Source of the DNA: Lacinutrix jangbogonensis
GTDB lineage: Bacteria > Bacteroidota > Bacteroidia > Flavobacteriales > Flavobacteriaceae
Reading direction: 5' to 3'
Length of the DNA: 64,000 bases
Assembly: GCF_000797445.1 (NCBI RefSeq)
Contig: NZ_JSWF01000017.1
Span: 62,001 to 126,000 of the forward strand
Shown here one piece after another: positions 7,422 to 17,654 of this stretch. Made by a program: the position numbers and the translations under genes. The notes under the pieces are model-generated. The model was not told the origin of the DNA and did no database searches. It worked only from the letters and a program-made list of their open reading frames with translations. The first letter of the stretch is position 1. Each line of letters begins with the position of its first letter.

Positions 7422-9746
7422 TTATTCAACAACAATACGTTTATTAATTATTTGTCCAGCATTTTCAATACTTAAAATATAAACAGAACTATCTAAGTTA
7501 CCTAACTGTAATGCTTTATTAAATACACCAGAATTGTTTTCAAAAGATTGCTTATTAATTAAACGACCTCTTAAATCGTAAAGACTAAAATTAATAGCAG
7601 CGTTATTTTGAGTATTAAAGGATACATTTATTTCACCTTGTGATGGATTTGGCCATAAAGATAAAGAGCTAGCTAAACTAAACTCGTCAACACTTAATGA
7701 CGTAATACCACATATTTCAATAGAGTAGTTTAAAAATGTTCCACCGTCTTCAGAAGGAAAGCCATCTGTAGCAGTTAATATCCAATCGCCTAAAGAACTT
7801 TCTCCATTAAAAGCAGATAAAGGATTAGCTGGTTGGATAGTTCCACCAACTGCTGGTGCAGAATTACTACAAACAACAGGTCCTGAAGCTTGATCATCAT
7901 AAGTTACACCAATATCATCTGTTCCATCATCACAGGCACTATTAATTAGCATAATAACCGATGTTCCATTTGGCGACGTTAACATGAGTTCTATATCTCC
8001 AGCCCAAATATGTGAGATGTTAATAGTCGAATTTAAGTCTGTAATAGACGTGTCTTGTGTAATGCTTATAGTAGAAGTAATAACATGCGCTGTATTTCCT
8101 GTACTTGGGATATTAATATTATTTTCGGTAGAATCATAGACTACACAGGCAATTGCTGCTGTTGTAAAGTTTCTTGTTCCCGAATAAGCAGAATCACCAC
8201 AACTGTTAATTGATTTTACTCTCCAAAAATATTGAGTTGAAGATGTTAATTCAGGAGTGTCGAATCCAACACTCGAAACCGTGTTAGAAGTATAATTAGC
8301 TGCAAACCCGGCATCAGTAGCCATTTCAACAGTATAACTCGTTGCGTTTGCAATGGCGTTCCAATTTAAATTTAATGTAATTGGAGTATCGGTTGCGCCA
8401 TCAGTAGGACTTATTAAAGCTGGAATAGTTGGTAGCGTACCATCAACATTTAAATCTACAGAAATAGAGTTTGTTGTAATTCCTGTACCAGTAACCGTTA
8501 TGGTATAATTTCCAGTAGCAAGACCACTTAAATTACTTAGAGTAAGTACCGTTGACCCGTCTGAACTTAATGACATTGGGTTAAACGAAGCTGTTGCTCC
8601 TCCGGGTAAATTTGTTGCAGTAAAATTAGTAGGATCTGTATTTCCTCCTGTTGAAACATAATTTAAAGTATAGGTTACAGAATCTGTTGGGTTACAAATA
8701 TTTTCTTCAGAATTGTTTGTAGTTAAAGAGAAATCTGGAGCTGCAGAACATTGTACAACATTTGGTTTAAATGTGTTTTCAATAGACATGACATAAGCTT
8801 CCGCGACTGTTGTCTGTCCTGCGCTAAACATAAACATACAAGCATCGTTTGTATAATCCATATAACTTTGAAATAATTCCTGCTCTGCTGGATTACAAGC
8901 TGGCTGACTACCTATTGCTGGACACCCACCATTTGAATTACCTTGATTTGGAGTATCGGCAATACCATCATCAGTACCACAAGAGCCAAATACATGGTCT
9001 AAGTTGTAAAAATGACCCAATTCGTGAGTTACAGTTCTACCAAGGTCGTATGGTGCACCAGGTACAATACCAGAATTAGGACAACCAGCACCAGAGCCAA
9101 AAGCACCTAAATTCATTGTTACAGAGTCTCCATTTGCAACACTTCCTGGAAAAGGAGAGAATCCTAATAGACCTCCACCAATATCTTTAACTAAGAAATT
9201 CATATAACCTCCCCAAGCAGCATCAGTAGAACCACCATTACCAAAATTATAACCAATGGTAACTGCTGGACCACCTTCAATCATATCAGGATCTAAACCT
9301 GTTGGATGATTTGTTGTAGCAATACAAAATAATAAATTTGCAGCACCTGTATTTACTCCAGGATAATTTGATGCCGCTGCAGTCCATCCTGAGATATCTG
9401 CATTAGTTCCTGTAAAATCTTCATTTAAAATATCAATTTGATTTTGAGCTAAAGCTTCTAAACAGGCTCTGTCCGATTCTTGAGCTTCAGGATAGTGAAC
9501 AGCAACTGGAATAATAATTGGGTCCATTCTACTCTTAAAGTTACCACTGAGGTTTTTATTTAGTTGCGCTTTAAATTTTGCTTGAGTCGTTTTATACTGC
9601 TTAGCATATTCTGGGTCTTTCATTTGCTCTTCCATGTATTCTAACATGCCACAAGAACGTTCTTGGGCTTCTATAGAAAAAACACACGTAACAAATGCCA
9701 TACAAAACAGTATGGATTTCTTGTTTAAAGTAGTTTTTTTGATCAT
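7422..9746 (-). CDS. secreted M43 (cytophagalysin-like) metalloprotease with P domain and T9SS tail
   Basis: This 774-residue exported protease has a signal peptide at residues 1-27 (cleavage near IEAQ). Its catalytic zinc motif HELGHFYNLDH lies at 241-251 and a downstream Met-turn SYMDYT at 294-299, matching the M43/metzincin pattern HExxHxxGxxH. A middle part with two Ig/Fn3-like beta domains (about 340-530) follows, including the tail WRVKSINSCGDSAYSG. Next comes a proprotein-convertase-like P domain (about 540-680, with SPNGTS and GDWILTATDGFPSEDGG). The C-terminal ~75 residues (LWPNPSQGEINVSF, LYDLRGRLI, SIENAGQIINKRIVVE) are a T9SS type A sorting domain. It likely acts in nutrient acquisition outside the cell. 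Confidence 0.92.
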   Translation of the reverse strand: MIKKTTLNKKSILFCMAFVTCVFSIEAQERSCGMLEYMEEQMKDPEYAKQYKTTQAKFKAQLNKNLSGNFKSRMDPIIIPVAVHYPEAQESDRACLEALAQNQIDILNEDFTGTNADISGWTAAASNYPGVNTGAANLLFCIATTNHPTGLDPDMIEGGPAVTIGYNFGNGGSTDAAWGGYMNFLVKDIGGGLLGFSPFPGSVANGDSVTMNLGAFGSGAGCPNSGIVPGAPYDLGRTVTHELGHFYNLDHVFGSCGTDDGIADTPNQGNSNGGCPAIGSQPACNPAEQELFQSYMDYTNDACMFMFSAGQTTVAEAYVMSIENTFKPNVVQCSAAPDFSLTTNNSEENICNPTDSVTYTLNYVSTGGNTDPTNFTATNLPGGATASFNPMSLSSDGSTVLTLSNLSGLATGNYTITVTGTGITTNSISVDLNVDGTLPTIPALISPTDGATDTPITLNLNWNAIANATSYTVEMATDAGFAANYTSNTVSSVGFDTPELTSSTQYFWRVKSINSCGDSAYSGTRNFTTAAIACVVYDSTENNINIPSTGNTAHVITSTISITQDTSITDLNSTINISHIWAGDIELMLTSPNGTSVIMLINSACDDGTDDIGVTYDDQASGPVVCSNSAPAVGGTIQPANPLSAFNGESSLGDWILTATDGFPSEDGGTFLNYSIEICGITSLSVDEFSLASSLSLWPNPSQGEINVSFNTQNNAAINFSLYDLRGRLINKQSFENNSGVFNKALQLGNLDSSVYILSIENAGQIINKRIVVE

Positions 9747-9926
9747 TGTAGTAGTTTTAAGATGATAAGTTTTTTGTAAAATATAAAAAAAACAGAAATA
9801 ATCATTCTTATATCTGTGTTATTTCGAGCATTTGCTAGATTTTTTGATAGGAATTTAAAATAATAATTAGTTGTTTCTATCTTTCATATTAATTCCTTTT
9901 AATATATTTATAAAAACATTTAACAT

Positions 9927-11309
9927 TTGGAAAAACTAGACCAATTTATTTCAGATTTCTCATCCTTTGTATGGGGCTTGCCATTACTAATTATATTAAT
10001 TGGTGGTGGATTGTTTCTTCTTATATATTCTAAATTTCTACCCTTTAGATATTTAGGTCATGCTATTCAAGTTTTAAGAGGTAAATTCGATGATCCGGAT
10101 GATCCTGGAGAGATAAGTCATTTTCAAGCCTTATCTACAGCCTTATCATCTACTATTGGTATGGGAAATATTGCTGGTGTTGCTTTGGCAATTTCTGTTG
10201 GCGGACCAGGAGCCATGTTTTGGATGTGGATTAGTGCAATTTTTGGTATGTCTACAAAATTTTTCACCTCTACGCTTGCAGTTATGTTTAGAGGGAAAGA
10301 TAGCAATGGTGAATTGCAAGGTGGTCCAATGTATTTTATAGTTGAAGGTTTGGGTAAACATTGGAAATGGTTAGCGATAGCGTTTAGCATTTTTGGTATG
10401 TTTGGAGCACTTCCTGTGGTAAATGTGAATCAATTAACACAAGCGATTAATGATATTATATTAATTCCTAATGGAGTAGAGGTTGGTTTAAAAAGTAACT
10501 TAATAATAGCATTCGTTTTAGTGGTTCTAACTTCGATTATTATTTTTGGAGGTCTAAATAGAATAAGTAAAACGGCTTCTAAATTGGTGCCATCGATGGT
10601 GCTTTTATATTTTGGATTAGTGCTTTTTATTCTTATTTCTAATTACCAATTGGTTCCAAAATATTTTGTATTAATTTTTACTGATGCTTTTAGTGCTGGT
10701 TTTTATAAAGGTGATGCATTTTTAGGCGGAATTTTAGGCGCATTAATTTTATTAGGTATTCGTCGAGGTGCTTTTTCTAACGAAGCAGGTATTGGTACAG
10801 CGCCAATGGCGCATGGAGCAGCAAAAACTAATGAACCAGTTCGCGAGGGCTTGGTTGCTATGTTAGGTCCTATAATAGACACCTTAATTGTGTGTACACT
10901 AACAGCTCTAGCTATTCTGGTAACTGGCGTGTGGGAAACCACATCTGATAATGGAGTAAGTTTAACGGCTTCAGCTTTTAAAGAAACGATGCCAGAGTAT
11001 GGACATTATTTATTAATGATTTGTGTTTTTGTATTTAGTATTTCATCATTATTCTCTTATTCGTACTATGGTACTAAATGTTTATCTTTTTTAATTGGAG
11101 CAGATAAAAAACATTATTATAATTACTTTTATATATTCAGTATCATTTTAGCTGCAACGACATCGTTTGATATGATGATTAACTTTATAGATGGCATTTT
11201 TGCGCTCATGGCAATTCCAACAATGATTGGTGCACTCTTGTTAGCGCCAAAAGTGGTTATAGAAATTAAGAGTTATATAAATAGAATGAAAACAGCTAAA
11301 AGGAAATAG
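9927..11309 (+). CDS. sodium/alanine symporter (AGCS family)
   Basis: This 460-residue integral membrane carrier has about 10-11 helices. AGCS-family segments include LSSTIGMGNIAGVALAISVG, GPMYFIVEG and RRGAFSNEAGIGTAPMAHGA. The family couples sodium entry to uptake of alanine or glycine. The start is a TTG at 9927 (MEKLDQFISDF), the only start placing the hydrophobic region correctly after about 15 residues. It precedes the acetyl-CoA synthetase gene by 17 bases, so the two probably share a transcript. Substrate choice between alanine and glycine cannot be read from the sequence. Confidence 0.92.
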   Translation: MEKLDQFISDFSSFVWGLPLLIILIGGGLFLLIYSKFLPFRYLGHAIQVLRGKFDDPDDPGEISHFQALSTALSSTIGMGNIAGVALAISVGGPGAMFWMWISAIFGMSTKFFTSTLAVMFRGKDSNGELQGGPMYFIVEGLGKHWKWLAIAFSIFGMFGALPVVNVNQLTQAINDIILIPNGVEVGLKSNLIIAFVLVVLTSIIIFGGLNRISKTASKLVPSMVLLYFGLVLFILISNYQLVPKYFVLIFTDAFSAGFYKGDAFLGGILGALILLGIRRGAFSNEAGIGTAPMAHGAAKTNEPVREGLVAMLGPIIDTLIVCTLTALAILVTGVWETTSDNGVSLTASAFKETMPEYGHYLLMICVFVFSISSLFSYSYYGTKCLSFLIGADKKHYYNYFYIFSIILAATTSFDMMINFIDGIFALMAIPTMIGALLLAPKVVIEIKSYINRMKTAKRK

Positions 11310-11326
11310 CCAAAAACCAAAAAGAT

Positions 11327-13234
11327 ATGAGTAACTACCACATAAAGCACTTAGAGGAATACTATCAGGTATATCGTAAATCAGTAAATAACCCAGAACG
11401 TTTTTGGGAAGAAATCGCCGAAGAACATTTTTTATGGCGAAAAAAATGGGATAAAGTTTTAGAATGGGATTTTAAAAAACCAGAAGTAAAATGGTTCCAA
11501 GGAGCAGAACTTAACATTTCAGAAAACTGTATCGATAGACATTTAGCAACAAGAGCAAATAAAACCGCTATTCTTTTTGAGCCTAACAATCCAGATGATG
11601 ATGCAGAGCATATTACCTACAAACAATTATATCATCGTGTTAATCAGTTTGCAAATGTTTTAAAAGCGCAAGGTGTAAAAAAAGGTGATCGCGTTTGTAT
11701 TTATGTGCCAATGATTCCAGAATTGGCAATTGCAACTTTAGCTTGTGCTAGAATTGGAGCCATTCATTCTGTGGTATTCGCAGGTTTTTCGGCTACAGCT
11801 TTAGCGACAAGAATAAATGATAGTGATTGTAAAATTGTTATTACAAGTGATGGTTCTTATCGTGGTGCAAAAACAATAGATTTAAAAGGCATTGTAGACG
11901 AAGCTTTAGAGCGTTGTGAAGGCGTTGAAACGGTTTTAGTAGCAAAGCGAATACACTCAAATATTACAATGAAAGTAGGTCGTGATAAGTGGTTACAACC
12001 ATTATTAGACGTAGCTTCAAATCAATGTGAAGCAGAAGTAATGCAAGCTGAAGATCCGCTTTTTATATTATATACTTCTGGTTCTACAGGAAAACCAAAA
12101 GGAATGGTGCATACAACTGCTGGCTATATGGTTTATACCGCGTATACTTTTAAAAATGCATTTCAGTATAGAGAAAACGATGTATATTGGTGTACTGCAG
12201 ATATTGGATGGATTACAGGACATTCGTATATTGTTTATGGTCCCTTATGTAATGGCGCAACGACAGTTATGTTCGAAGGCGTGCCAAGTTATCCGGATTA
12301 TGGTCGTTTTTGGGACATTGTAGATAAGCATAAAGTCAATCAGTTTTATACTGCACCAACCGCTATTCGTGCTTTAGCAAAACAAGGTGTAGAGATGGTA
12401 GAAAAATACGATTTATCCTCACTTAAAGTTTTAGGAAGCGTTGGCGAACCCATTAATGAAGAAGCATGGCATTGGTATAACGAAAATATTGGTAAGAAAA
12501 AGAGTCCGATTATAGATTCATGGTGGCAAACAGAAACAGGAGGTATAATGATTACGCCAATTCCTTACGTTACACCAACAAAACCAACCTATGCAACACT
12601 ACCATTTATAGGTGTTCAGCCTTGTATAATGGACGAACATGGAAAAGAATTAAAAGGCAATCAAGTAGAAGGGCGCTTATGTATAAAGTTTCCTTGGCCA
12701 AGTATTGCAAGAACTATTTGGGGAAACCACCAGCGTTATAAAGAGACCTATTTTTCAACTTTTGAAAACATGTATTTTACAGGAGATGGAGCACTTAGAG
12801 ATGAGGTTGGCTATTATAGAATAACAGGTCGTGTAGACGATGTTATTATTGTTTCAGGACATAATTTAGGTACCGCTCCAATAGAAGATGCTATAAACGA
12901 ACATCCAGCAGTTGCAGAAAGTGCTATTGTAGGTTTTCCGCATGACGTAAAAGGAAGTGCACTGTATGGTTATGTTACATTAAAAGATTCAGGAGAAAGT
13001 AGAAACCAAGAAAATCTACGTAAAGAAATTAATCAACTCATTTCCGATCGTATTGGACCAATAGCAAAGCTTAATAAAATTCAATTTACAGATGGTTTAC
13101 CAAAAACACGAAGCGGAAAAATTATGCGTCGTATTCTGCGTAAAATAGCAGAAAAAGACACAAGTAATTTAGGTGATATTAGTACGCTTTTAAACCCTGA
13201 ATGTGTGCAAGATATAATGGATAATGTGTTATAG
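11327..13234 (+). CDS. acs: acetate--CoA ligase (acetyl-CoA synthetase)
   Basis: This 635-residue AMP-forming acyl-CoA synthetase of the adenylate-forming superfamily has an N-terminal ACS domain (LEEYYQVYRKSVNNPERFWEE). The P-loop YTSGSTGKPKG is near residues 250-260, followed by WWQTETGG, YFTGDGA, GRVDDVIIVSGHN and the regulatory lysine segment TRSGKIMRR near the C-terminus. It converts acetate, ATP and CoA to acetyl-CoA. The length (about 630-660) and the WWQTETGG motif favour acetate over longer acyl groups. It lies 17 bases after the alanine symporter gene. A short hairpin (GTAAT/ATTAC) lies after the stop but without a clear T-tract. Confidence 0.96.
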   Translation: MSNYHIKHLEEYYQVYRKSVNNPERFWEEIAEEHFLWRKKWDKVLEWDFKKPEVKWFQGAELNISENCIDRHLATRANKTAILFEPNNPDDDAEHITYKQLYHRVNQFANVLKAQGVKKGDRVCIYVPMIPELAIATLACARIGAIHSVVFAGFSATALATRINDSDCKIVITSDGSYRGAKTIDLKGIVDEALERCEGVETVLVAKRIHSNITMKVGRDKWLQPLLDVASNQCEAEVMQAEDPLFILYTSGSTGKPKGMVHTTAGYMVYTAYTFKNAFQYRENDVYWCTADIGWITGHSYIVYGPLCNGATTVMFEGVPSYPDYGRFWDIVDKHKVNQFYTAPTAIRALAKQGVEMVEKYDLSSLKVLGSVGEPINEEAWHWYNENIGKKKSPIIDSWWQTETGGIMITPIPYVTPTKPTYATLPFIGVQPCIMDEHGKELKGNQVEGRLCIKFPWPSIARTIWGNHQRYKETYFSTFENMYFTGDGALRDEVGYYRITGRVDDVIIVSGHNLGTAPIEDAINEHPAVAESAIVGFPHDVKGSALYGYVTLKDSGESRNQENLRKEINQLISDRIGPIAKLNKIQFTDGLPKTRSGKIMRRILRKIAEKDTSNLGDISTLLNPECVQDIMDNVL

Positions 13235-13357
13235 TCTGTAATACACATTACATTTTTGGTTAATAGGGTAAGCAATACTGTCGTTAGTCGCATTTAAGTA
13301 TTTACAAAACTATTACTGTTTACTTTTACTCTAAATAAAATTAAAAATTCATTTTCT

Positions 13358-15067
13358 ATGAAAAAATCAATATTTATAGCATTAGCCTTACTTTTTAACT
13401 TTCAAGTTAAAGCACAAGATTCCAAAATATCAACGGAAGTAAAAGAGTACATTCAATCTAGAGTCGATAACCAAATGAATGTTGGTATTGTTGTAGGTTA
13501 TATAAATGGAGATACTATAGAGTATTATAGCTTGGGTAAAACTGCAATGGAAAATGGAGTAGCAGTAAATGAAGCATCGGTTTTTGAGATTGGTTCAATT
13601 TCAAAAACATTTACAGCTACACTATTAGCTTTAAAAGTGAATAGTGGAGAAATGAATTTAGATGATCCTATTTCGAAATATTTACCTAAAGCTGTAAAAG
13701 GACCAACGCGTAATGGAAAGGAAATAACATTAAAACATTTAGCAACACATACTTCTGGACTACCAAAGTTACCAGATAATTTAGAGTCTAGAAACCCTAA
13801 AAATCCTTATGTAGATTATACTTATAAAGACCTTTATAATTATATTTCTAATCATGAATTAAAGGTAGATATTGGTTCAGTAAGCGAGTATTCAAATGTT
13901 GGTATGGGACTACTTGGTCATATTTTAGAATTACAAAGTGGTAAAACTTATGAAGAGTTAGTCATCGAGTATATTGCTAATCCGTTACAAATGAATGATA
14001 CGAGATTGGTTTTTAATGAAGCAATGAAAAACCGTTTAGCCAAAGGACACGAGGGACTTTTAGAAACAGAAAACTGGGATATTATTACACTTGGTGGAGC
14101 AGGAGGAATCCGTTCTACAGCTAGCGATATGGTAAAATATATACAAGCTAATATTAATAGCGAATCAATTGATTCTAAATTACATAATGCAATGTCGTTA
14201 GCACATAAATCTGCATATAAAAATGAAGAACAAAGAACAGAAATGGCATTAGCTTGGCATATTGAGAATGGTAAGTTTTTATTGCATAATGGTGCAACTG
14301 GTGGTTATAGCGCAATGATTGCTTTAGAGAAGTCCGGAAAAAGAGGCGTTATTGTATTAACAAATAGTAACCAAAGTATTGATCCAATCGGGATTAAAAT
14401 AATGATGCCTACGTATCCTTTAAAACCTATTTTGCCTTCTATCGCAAAAGTATTGGAAAAGGAGATAATCGATAATGGTGTTGAAAAAGCGATAGTCTTT
14501 TATAAAAGTATTAAAACTGAAAAACCAAACGATTATAATTTTCAAGTTGAAGAATTAAACGCTTTAGGCTACAAGTTTTTAGCTGAAGGTAAAAAAGAAA
14601 TTGCTTTAGCCTTGTTTAAGTTAAATGTTGCTGAGTTTCCAAACGAGTCTAATCCTTACGATTCTTTAGGAGAAGCTTATTTTGAAATTAGAAACCAAGA
14701 GTTAGCAGTTAAAAACTATAAGAAATCATTAGAACTAAATCCTGGTAACGATAATGCTCGAGACTTTTTAAAACGTTTAAATGTTGAGGTAAAAGAAGTT
14801 GTAGTTTCTAAAGAAATGTTACTTAGCTATACAGGTAAATACGAATTAGCGCCAACGTTTAAAATTGTTATAACAACTAAAGAAGGGCGTTTGTTTGCTC
14901 AAGCTACAGGTCAACCACAATTTGAACTCTTTCCTTCAGATTATAATAAATTCTATCTCAAAGTGGTTGAAGCCAGAGTCCAGTTTTATGCAAATGATAA
15001 AGGTAATATTGAAAGTATGACTTTGTTTCAAAATGGAGAAGTAATACCTGGAAAAAAAGTAGAATAA
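13358..15067 (+). CDS. exported serine hydrolase, beta-lactamase class C family, with TPR domain
   Basis: This 569-residue protein has a signal peptide (residues 1-20, cleaved near VKAQ). The class C beta-lactamase/penicillin-binding fold carries the SxxK motif Ser80-Ile-Ser-Lys83 and a YSN motif around residue 175, and HNGATGG in place of KTG. A TPR-like segment (about residues 395-460, NPYDSLGEAYFEI, KNYKKSLELNPGN) and a small beta domain at the C-terminus (SYTGKYEL) follow. Such proteins are usually peptidases or esterases of unknown substrate and rarely true lactamases. It is followed 38 bases later by a Crp-type regulator in the same orientation. Confidence 0.85.
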   Translation: MKKSIFIALALLFNFQVKAQDSKISTEVKEYIQSRVDNQMNVGIVVGYINGDTIEYYSLGKTAMENGVAVNEASVFEIGSISKTFTATLLALKVNSGEMNLDDPISKYLPKAVKGPTRNGKEITLKHLATHTSGLPKLPDNLESRNPKNPYVDYTYKDLYNYISNHELKVDIGSVSEYSNVGMGLLGHILELQSGKTYEELVIEYIANPLQMNDTRLVFNEAMKNRLAKGHEGLLETENWDIITLGGAGGIRSTASDMVKYIQANINSESIDSKLHNAMSLAHKSAYKNEEQRTEMALAWHIENGKFLLHNGATGGYSAMIALEKSGKRGVIVLTNSNQSIDPIGIKIMMPTYPLKPILPSIAKVLEKEIIDNGVEKAIVFYKSIKTEKPNDYNFQVEELNALGYKFLAEGKKEIALALFKLNVAEFPNESNPYDSLGEAYFEIRNQELAVKNYKKSLELNPGNDNARDFLKRLNVEVKEVVVSKEMLLSYTGKYELAPTFKIVITTKEGRLFAQATGQPQFELFPSDYNKFYLKVVEARVQFYANDKGNIESMTLFQNGEVIPGKKVE

Positions 15068-15105
15068 CTAATTTAATTCGCGACCTTTACAATGTAATTG
15101 CGAAT

Positions 15106-15678
15106 ATGATAAACATAAGAGAATACATAGAGCAAACCGTTGCCATTAGTGATAAAGATTGGCAACTGTTTTCGTCTAAATTAGAAAACAGGGTTTTCAA
15201 GAAAAAAAGCAAATTGCTTGAGGTTGGAGAAATCGAAAATCATATTTCTTTTATAGAAAATGGTATTGCTCGTTTTTTAATCCCAAAAGAAGAGGAAGAA
15301 AAAGACTTAACCTTTGGTTTCTGTTTTAAAAACGAATTTGTAAGTGCATACGATTCCTTTTTAACAAGAAAACCATCTTTATATCAATTACAAGCGCTAA
15401 CAGATATTTCCATCTGGAGTATTTCTTACGACGATTTACAAGAAGTATATCAAAAAAGTTTTGCAGGTAATGTTATTGGCAGGATGTCTTCAGAACGTTT
15501 ATTTCTAATAAAATCCAAACGCGAGCAATCGCTGCTAAACGAAACAGCCGAAGAGCGTTACCTTAAGCTATTTACAGAACGACCAAAACTAATAAAAGAA
15601 ATTCCTTTAAAATATATAGCCTCTTATATTGGTGTAACTCCACAAGCATTAAGCCGGATTAGAAAACGAATTTCTTAA
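15106..15678 (+). CDS. Crp/Fnr-type transcriptional regulator
   Basis: This 190-residue protein has a cyclic-nucleotide-binding-like beta-roll (residues 15-115, with LLEVGEIENHISFIENGIAR and TFGFCFKNEFVSAYDSFL) and a C-terminal helix-turn-helix (IPLKYIASYIGVTPQALSRIR). Members in Flavobacteriaceae usually lack clear cAMP ligands, and the phosphate-loop residues here are not conserved in the Crp pattern. It may control the neighbouring serine hydrolase, desaturase or alcohol dehydrogenase genes, which is inference. A pair of inverted hexamers ATTCGC (15076-15081) and GCGAAT (15100-15105) directly precedes the start codon and could be an autoregulatory site. Confidence 0.88.
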   Translation: MINIREYIEQTVAISDKDWQLFSSKLENRVFKKKSKLLEVGEIENHISFIENGIARFLIPKEEEEKDLTFGFCFKNEFVSAYDSFLTRKPSLYQLQALTDISIWSISYDDLQEVYQKSFAGNVIGRMSSERLFLIKSKREQSLLNETAEERYLKLFTERPKLIKEIPLKYIASYIGVTPQALSRIRKRIS

Positions 15679-15736
15679 CTTAGGTTCATTGTAATTAGCA
15701 TAACATATTCAGACCTTTACTAAAAAAGTAATAGTT

Positions 15737-16471
15737 ATGAATATTCTTATATTTATCGTCGTTTTATGGTACACAGGTTTGTTTTTTCAAACCTTCTTTT
15801 TACACCGTTATGCAGCTCACCAAACGTTTACCATGTCTAAAGTAACAGAGCGTATATGCTTTTTCTTAACCTGGGTATTTCAAGGTTCTAATTATTTAAG
15901 CGCTTATGGTTATGGTGTTATGCATAGAATGCACCATGCCTATGCAGACACAGAGAAAGATCCACATTCACCTAAGTACGATGTTAACCTATTTGCAATG
16001 ATGTGGCGCACAAAAAACATCTATCAAGATATTAATAAAAAACGAATTGCAGTAGCAGATAAGTTTACCAAAAATGTTCCGCAATGGGAAGCATTCGATA
16101 AGTTTGCGAGTTCAAAGTACTCTAGATTAGGCTGGGCTGCAGCTTATGTCGTATTTTTTATTGTATTTGCAACAGCTTGGTGGCATTGGTTATTTTTACC
16201 AGTAGCCTTTTTTATGGCTCCAATTCATGGCGTAATAATTAACTGGTTTGCGCACATTTATGGTTATAGAAACTTTAAAGTTAAAGACACCTCTAAAAAC
16301 CTATTACCATTCGATTTTTTAATGATGGGAGAAAGTTACCATAACAATCATCACACCCATTCCAGTAGAGCTAATTTTGGAGTAAAATGGCATGAGATAG
16401 ATTTCACGTATTTAATTATGGTGGTTTTAGATAAGTTGAGAATTATTAAATTAAAGAAATCTGTTGTATAA
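15737..16471 (+). CDS. acyl-CoA / fatty acid desaturase
   Basis: This 244-residue membrane protein carries the three histidine boxes of the stearoyl-CoA desaturase type: HRYAAH (box 1), HRMHH (box 2) and HNNHH (box 3, in ESYHNNHHTHSS). Hydrophobic segments at residues 1-20, about 38-58, 132-152 and 150-172 would hold it in the inner membrane. These enzymes use di-iron and oxygen to place a cis double bond in acyl chains, helping keep membranes fluid in the cold. The length is shorter than animal SCDs and typical of bacteria. It lies 58 bases after the Crp-type gene. Confidence 0.92.
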   Translation: MNILIFIVVLWYTGLFFQTFFLHRYAAHQTFTMSKVTERICFFLTWVFQGSNYLSAYGYGVMHRMHHAYADTEKDPHSPKYDVNLFAMMWRTKNIYQDINKKRIAVADKFTKNVPQWEAFDKFASSKYSRLGWAAAYVVFFIVFATAWWHWLFLPVAFFMAPIHGVIINWFAHIYGYRNFKVKDTSKNLLPFDFLMMGESYHNNHHTHSSRANFGVKWHEIDFTYLIMVVLDKLRIIKLKKSVV

Positions 16472-16571
16472 AGTAGATTGAATAATACTTGTTTTTTATC
16501 AAAATCTCTGGTATAAAAGCCCTTGATTTCTTACCTTTATAAAAGTTAGTTAATCTAAAAAATATAAAGTT

Positions 16572-17579
16572 ATGACAAAAGTAAACGCCTATTCAGCAAA
16601 CGAACCAGCTGGAAAATTAGAAGCCTTTCAATTCCAATTACCAAACATAGGTAACGAAGAAGTAGATATAAAAGTCCATTATTGTGGTGTATGCCATAGC
16701 GATTTAAGTATGATTAATAACGAATGGGGAATGACACAATATCCCTTAGTTCCTGGTCATGAAATTGTTGGAGAAGTACAAGCAATAGGAAGCGAAGTAA
16801 AAGGCTTAAAAGTCGGCGATAAAGTTGGTATGGGTTGGTACAGTGCATCCTGTATGCATTGTAACCAATGTATGGATGGTAAACAACATTTATGCGGCAC
16901 CGCAGAAGGAACAATAATTGGGCGCCACGGTGGCTTTGCAGATACTGTTCGTGGGCATTGGTCTTGGACAACATTACTACCAGACGGCATCGATATGGCA
17001 AAAGCGGGTCCATTATTTTGTGGTGGCATCACTGTATTTAACCCAATTGTATTATCAGGAGTTCAACCTACAGATAAAGTCGGTGTTATTGGTATTGGTG
17101 GTTTAGGTCATATGGCAGTAAAATTTCTTAAAGCTTGGGGATGCGAGGTTACAGCCTTTAGCTCAAACCCAGATAAAGAAGCCGAAATCTTAAAAATGGG
17201 AGCACATAAAGTCATCAACTCTAGAGATCCAGAAGCCTTAGAAAGTATTGCAGGAAGTTTAGACTTTATTTTAAATACCACTAATGTAAAATTAGACTGG
17301 AACTCGTTTATAACAACATTAGCACCACAAGGAAAACTTCATACCGTTGGCGCAGTATTAGAACCAATGGAAATTCCAGCATTTAGTTTAATAGCAGGAG
17401 AGAAGTCGGTTGGCGGAAGCCCATTAGGAAGCATCGCTTTAACACGAAAAATGCTAGAATTTTGTGTACGTCATGACATTTACCCAACTGTAGAAGAGTT
17501 TAAAATGGAAAACGTAAACGAAGCGCTTAAACACTTGCATGATGGTAAAGCGCGATTTAGAGTTGTTTTGAAGGCTTAA
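16572..17579 (+). CDS. zinc-dependent NAD(P) alcohol dehydrogenase
   Basis: This 335-residue medium-chain dehydrogenase has catalytic zinc ligands in CGVCHSD and GHE. Four structural-zinc cysteines lie in CMHCNQC and QHLC, and the cofactor site is GIGGLGHMA (near residues 175-185). The arrangement is that of the cinnamyl alcohol dehydrogenase/AdhC-YahK subgroup, which mostly reduces aldehydes with NADPH. It is 100 bases after the desaturase gene, in the same orientation. A TACCTTTA about 40 bases upstream is near a -7 motif but differs at the last base. The true substrate is unknown. Confidence 0.92.
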   Translation: MTKVNAYSANEPAGKLEAFQFQLPNIGNEEVDIKVHYCGVCHSDLSMINNEWGMTQYPLVPGHEIVGEVQAIGSEVKGLKVGDKVGMGWYSASCMHCNQCMDGKQHLCGTAEGTIIGRHGGFADTVRGHWSWTTLLPDGIDMAKAGPLFCGGITVFNPIVLSGVQPTDKVGVIGIGGLGHMAVKFLKAWGCEVTAFSSNPDKEAEILKMGAHKVINSRDPEALESIAGSLDFILNTTNVKLDWNSFITTLAPQGKLHTVGAVLEPMEIPAFSLIAGEKSVGGSPLGSIALTRKMLEFCVRHDIYPTVEEFKMENVNEALKHLHDGKARFRVVLKA

Positions 17580-17654
17580 CAATTCCTTCTTTTTGTCACT
17601 TCTAGTGATTTGCGAAGCATGAGTAAATTGTATCGAGAAGAATAATAATTATTT

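Noticed and set aside
7247-7435. Minus-strand 62-residue frame across the M43 terminator
   Set aside because: It overlaps a strong terminator and the protease stop region and has a low-complexity basic sequence.
13358-15067. True beta-lactamase
   Set aside because: SxxK and YSN are present but KTG is replaced by HNG and there is a TPR domain; peptidase or esterase roles are more likely.
15076-15105. ATTCGC/GCGAAT pair as a Crp operator
   Set aside because: Arms are only six bases with 18 bases between and it directly abuts the start codon; kept only as a remark.
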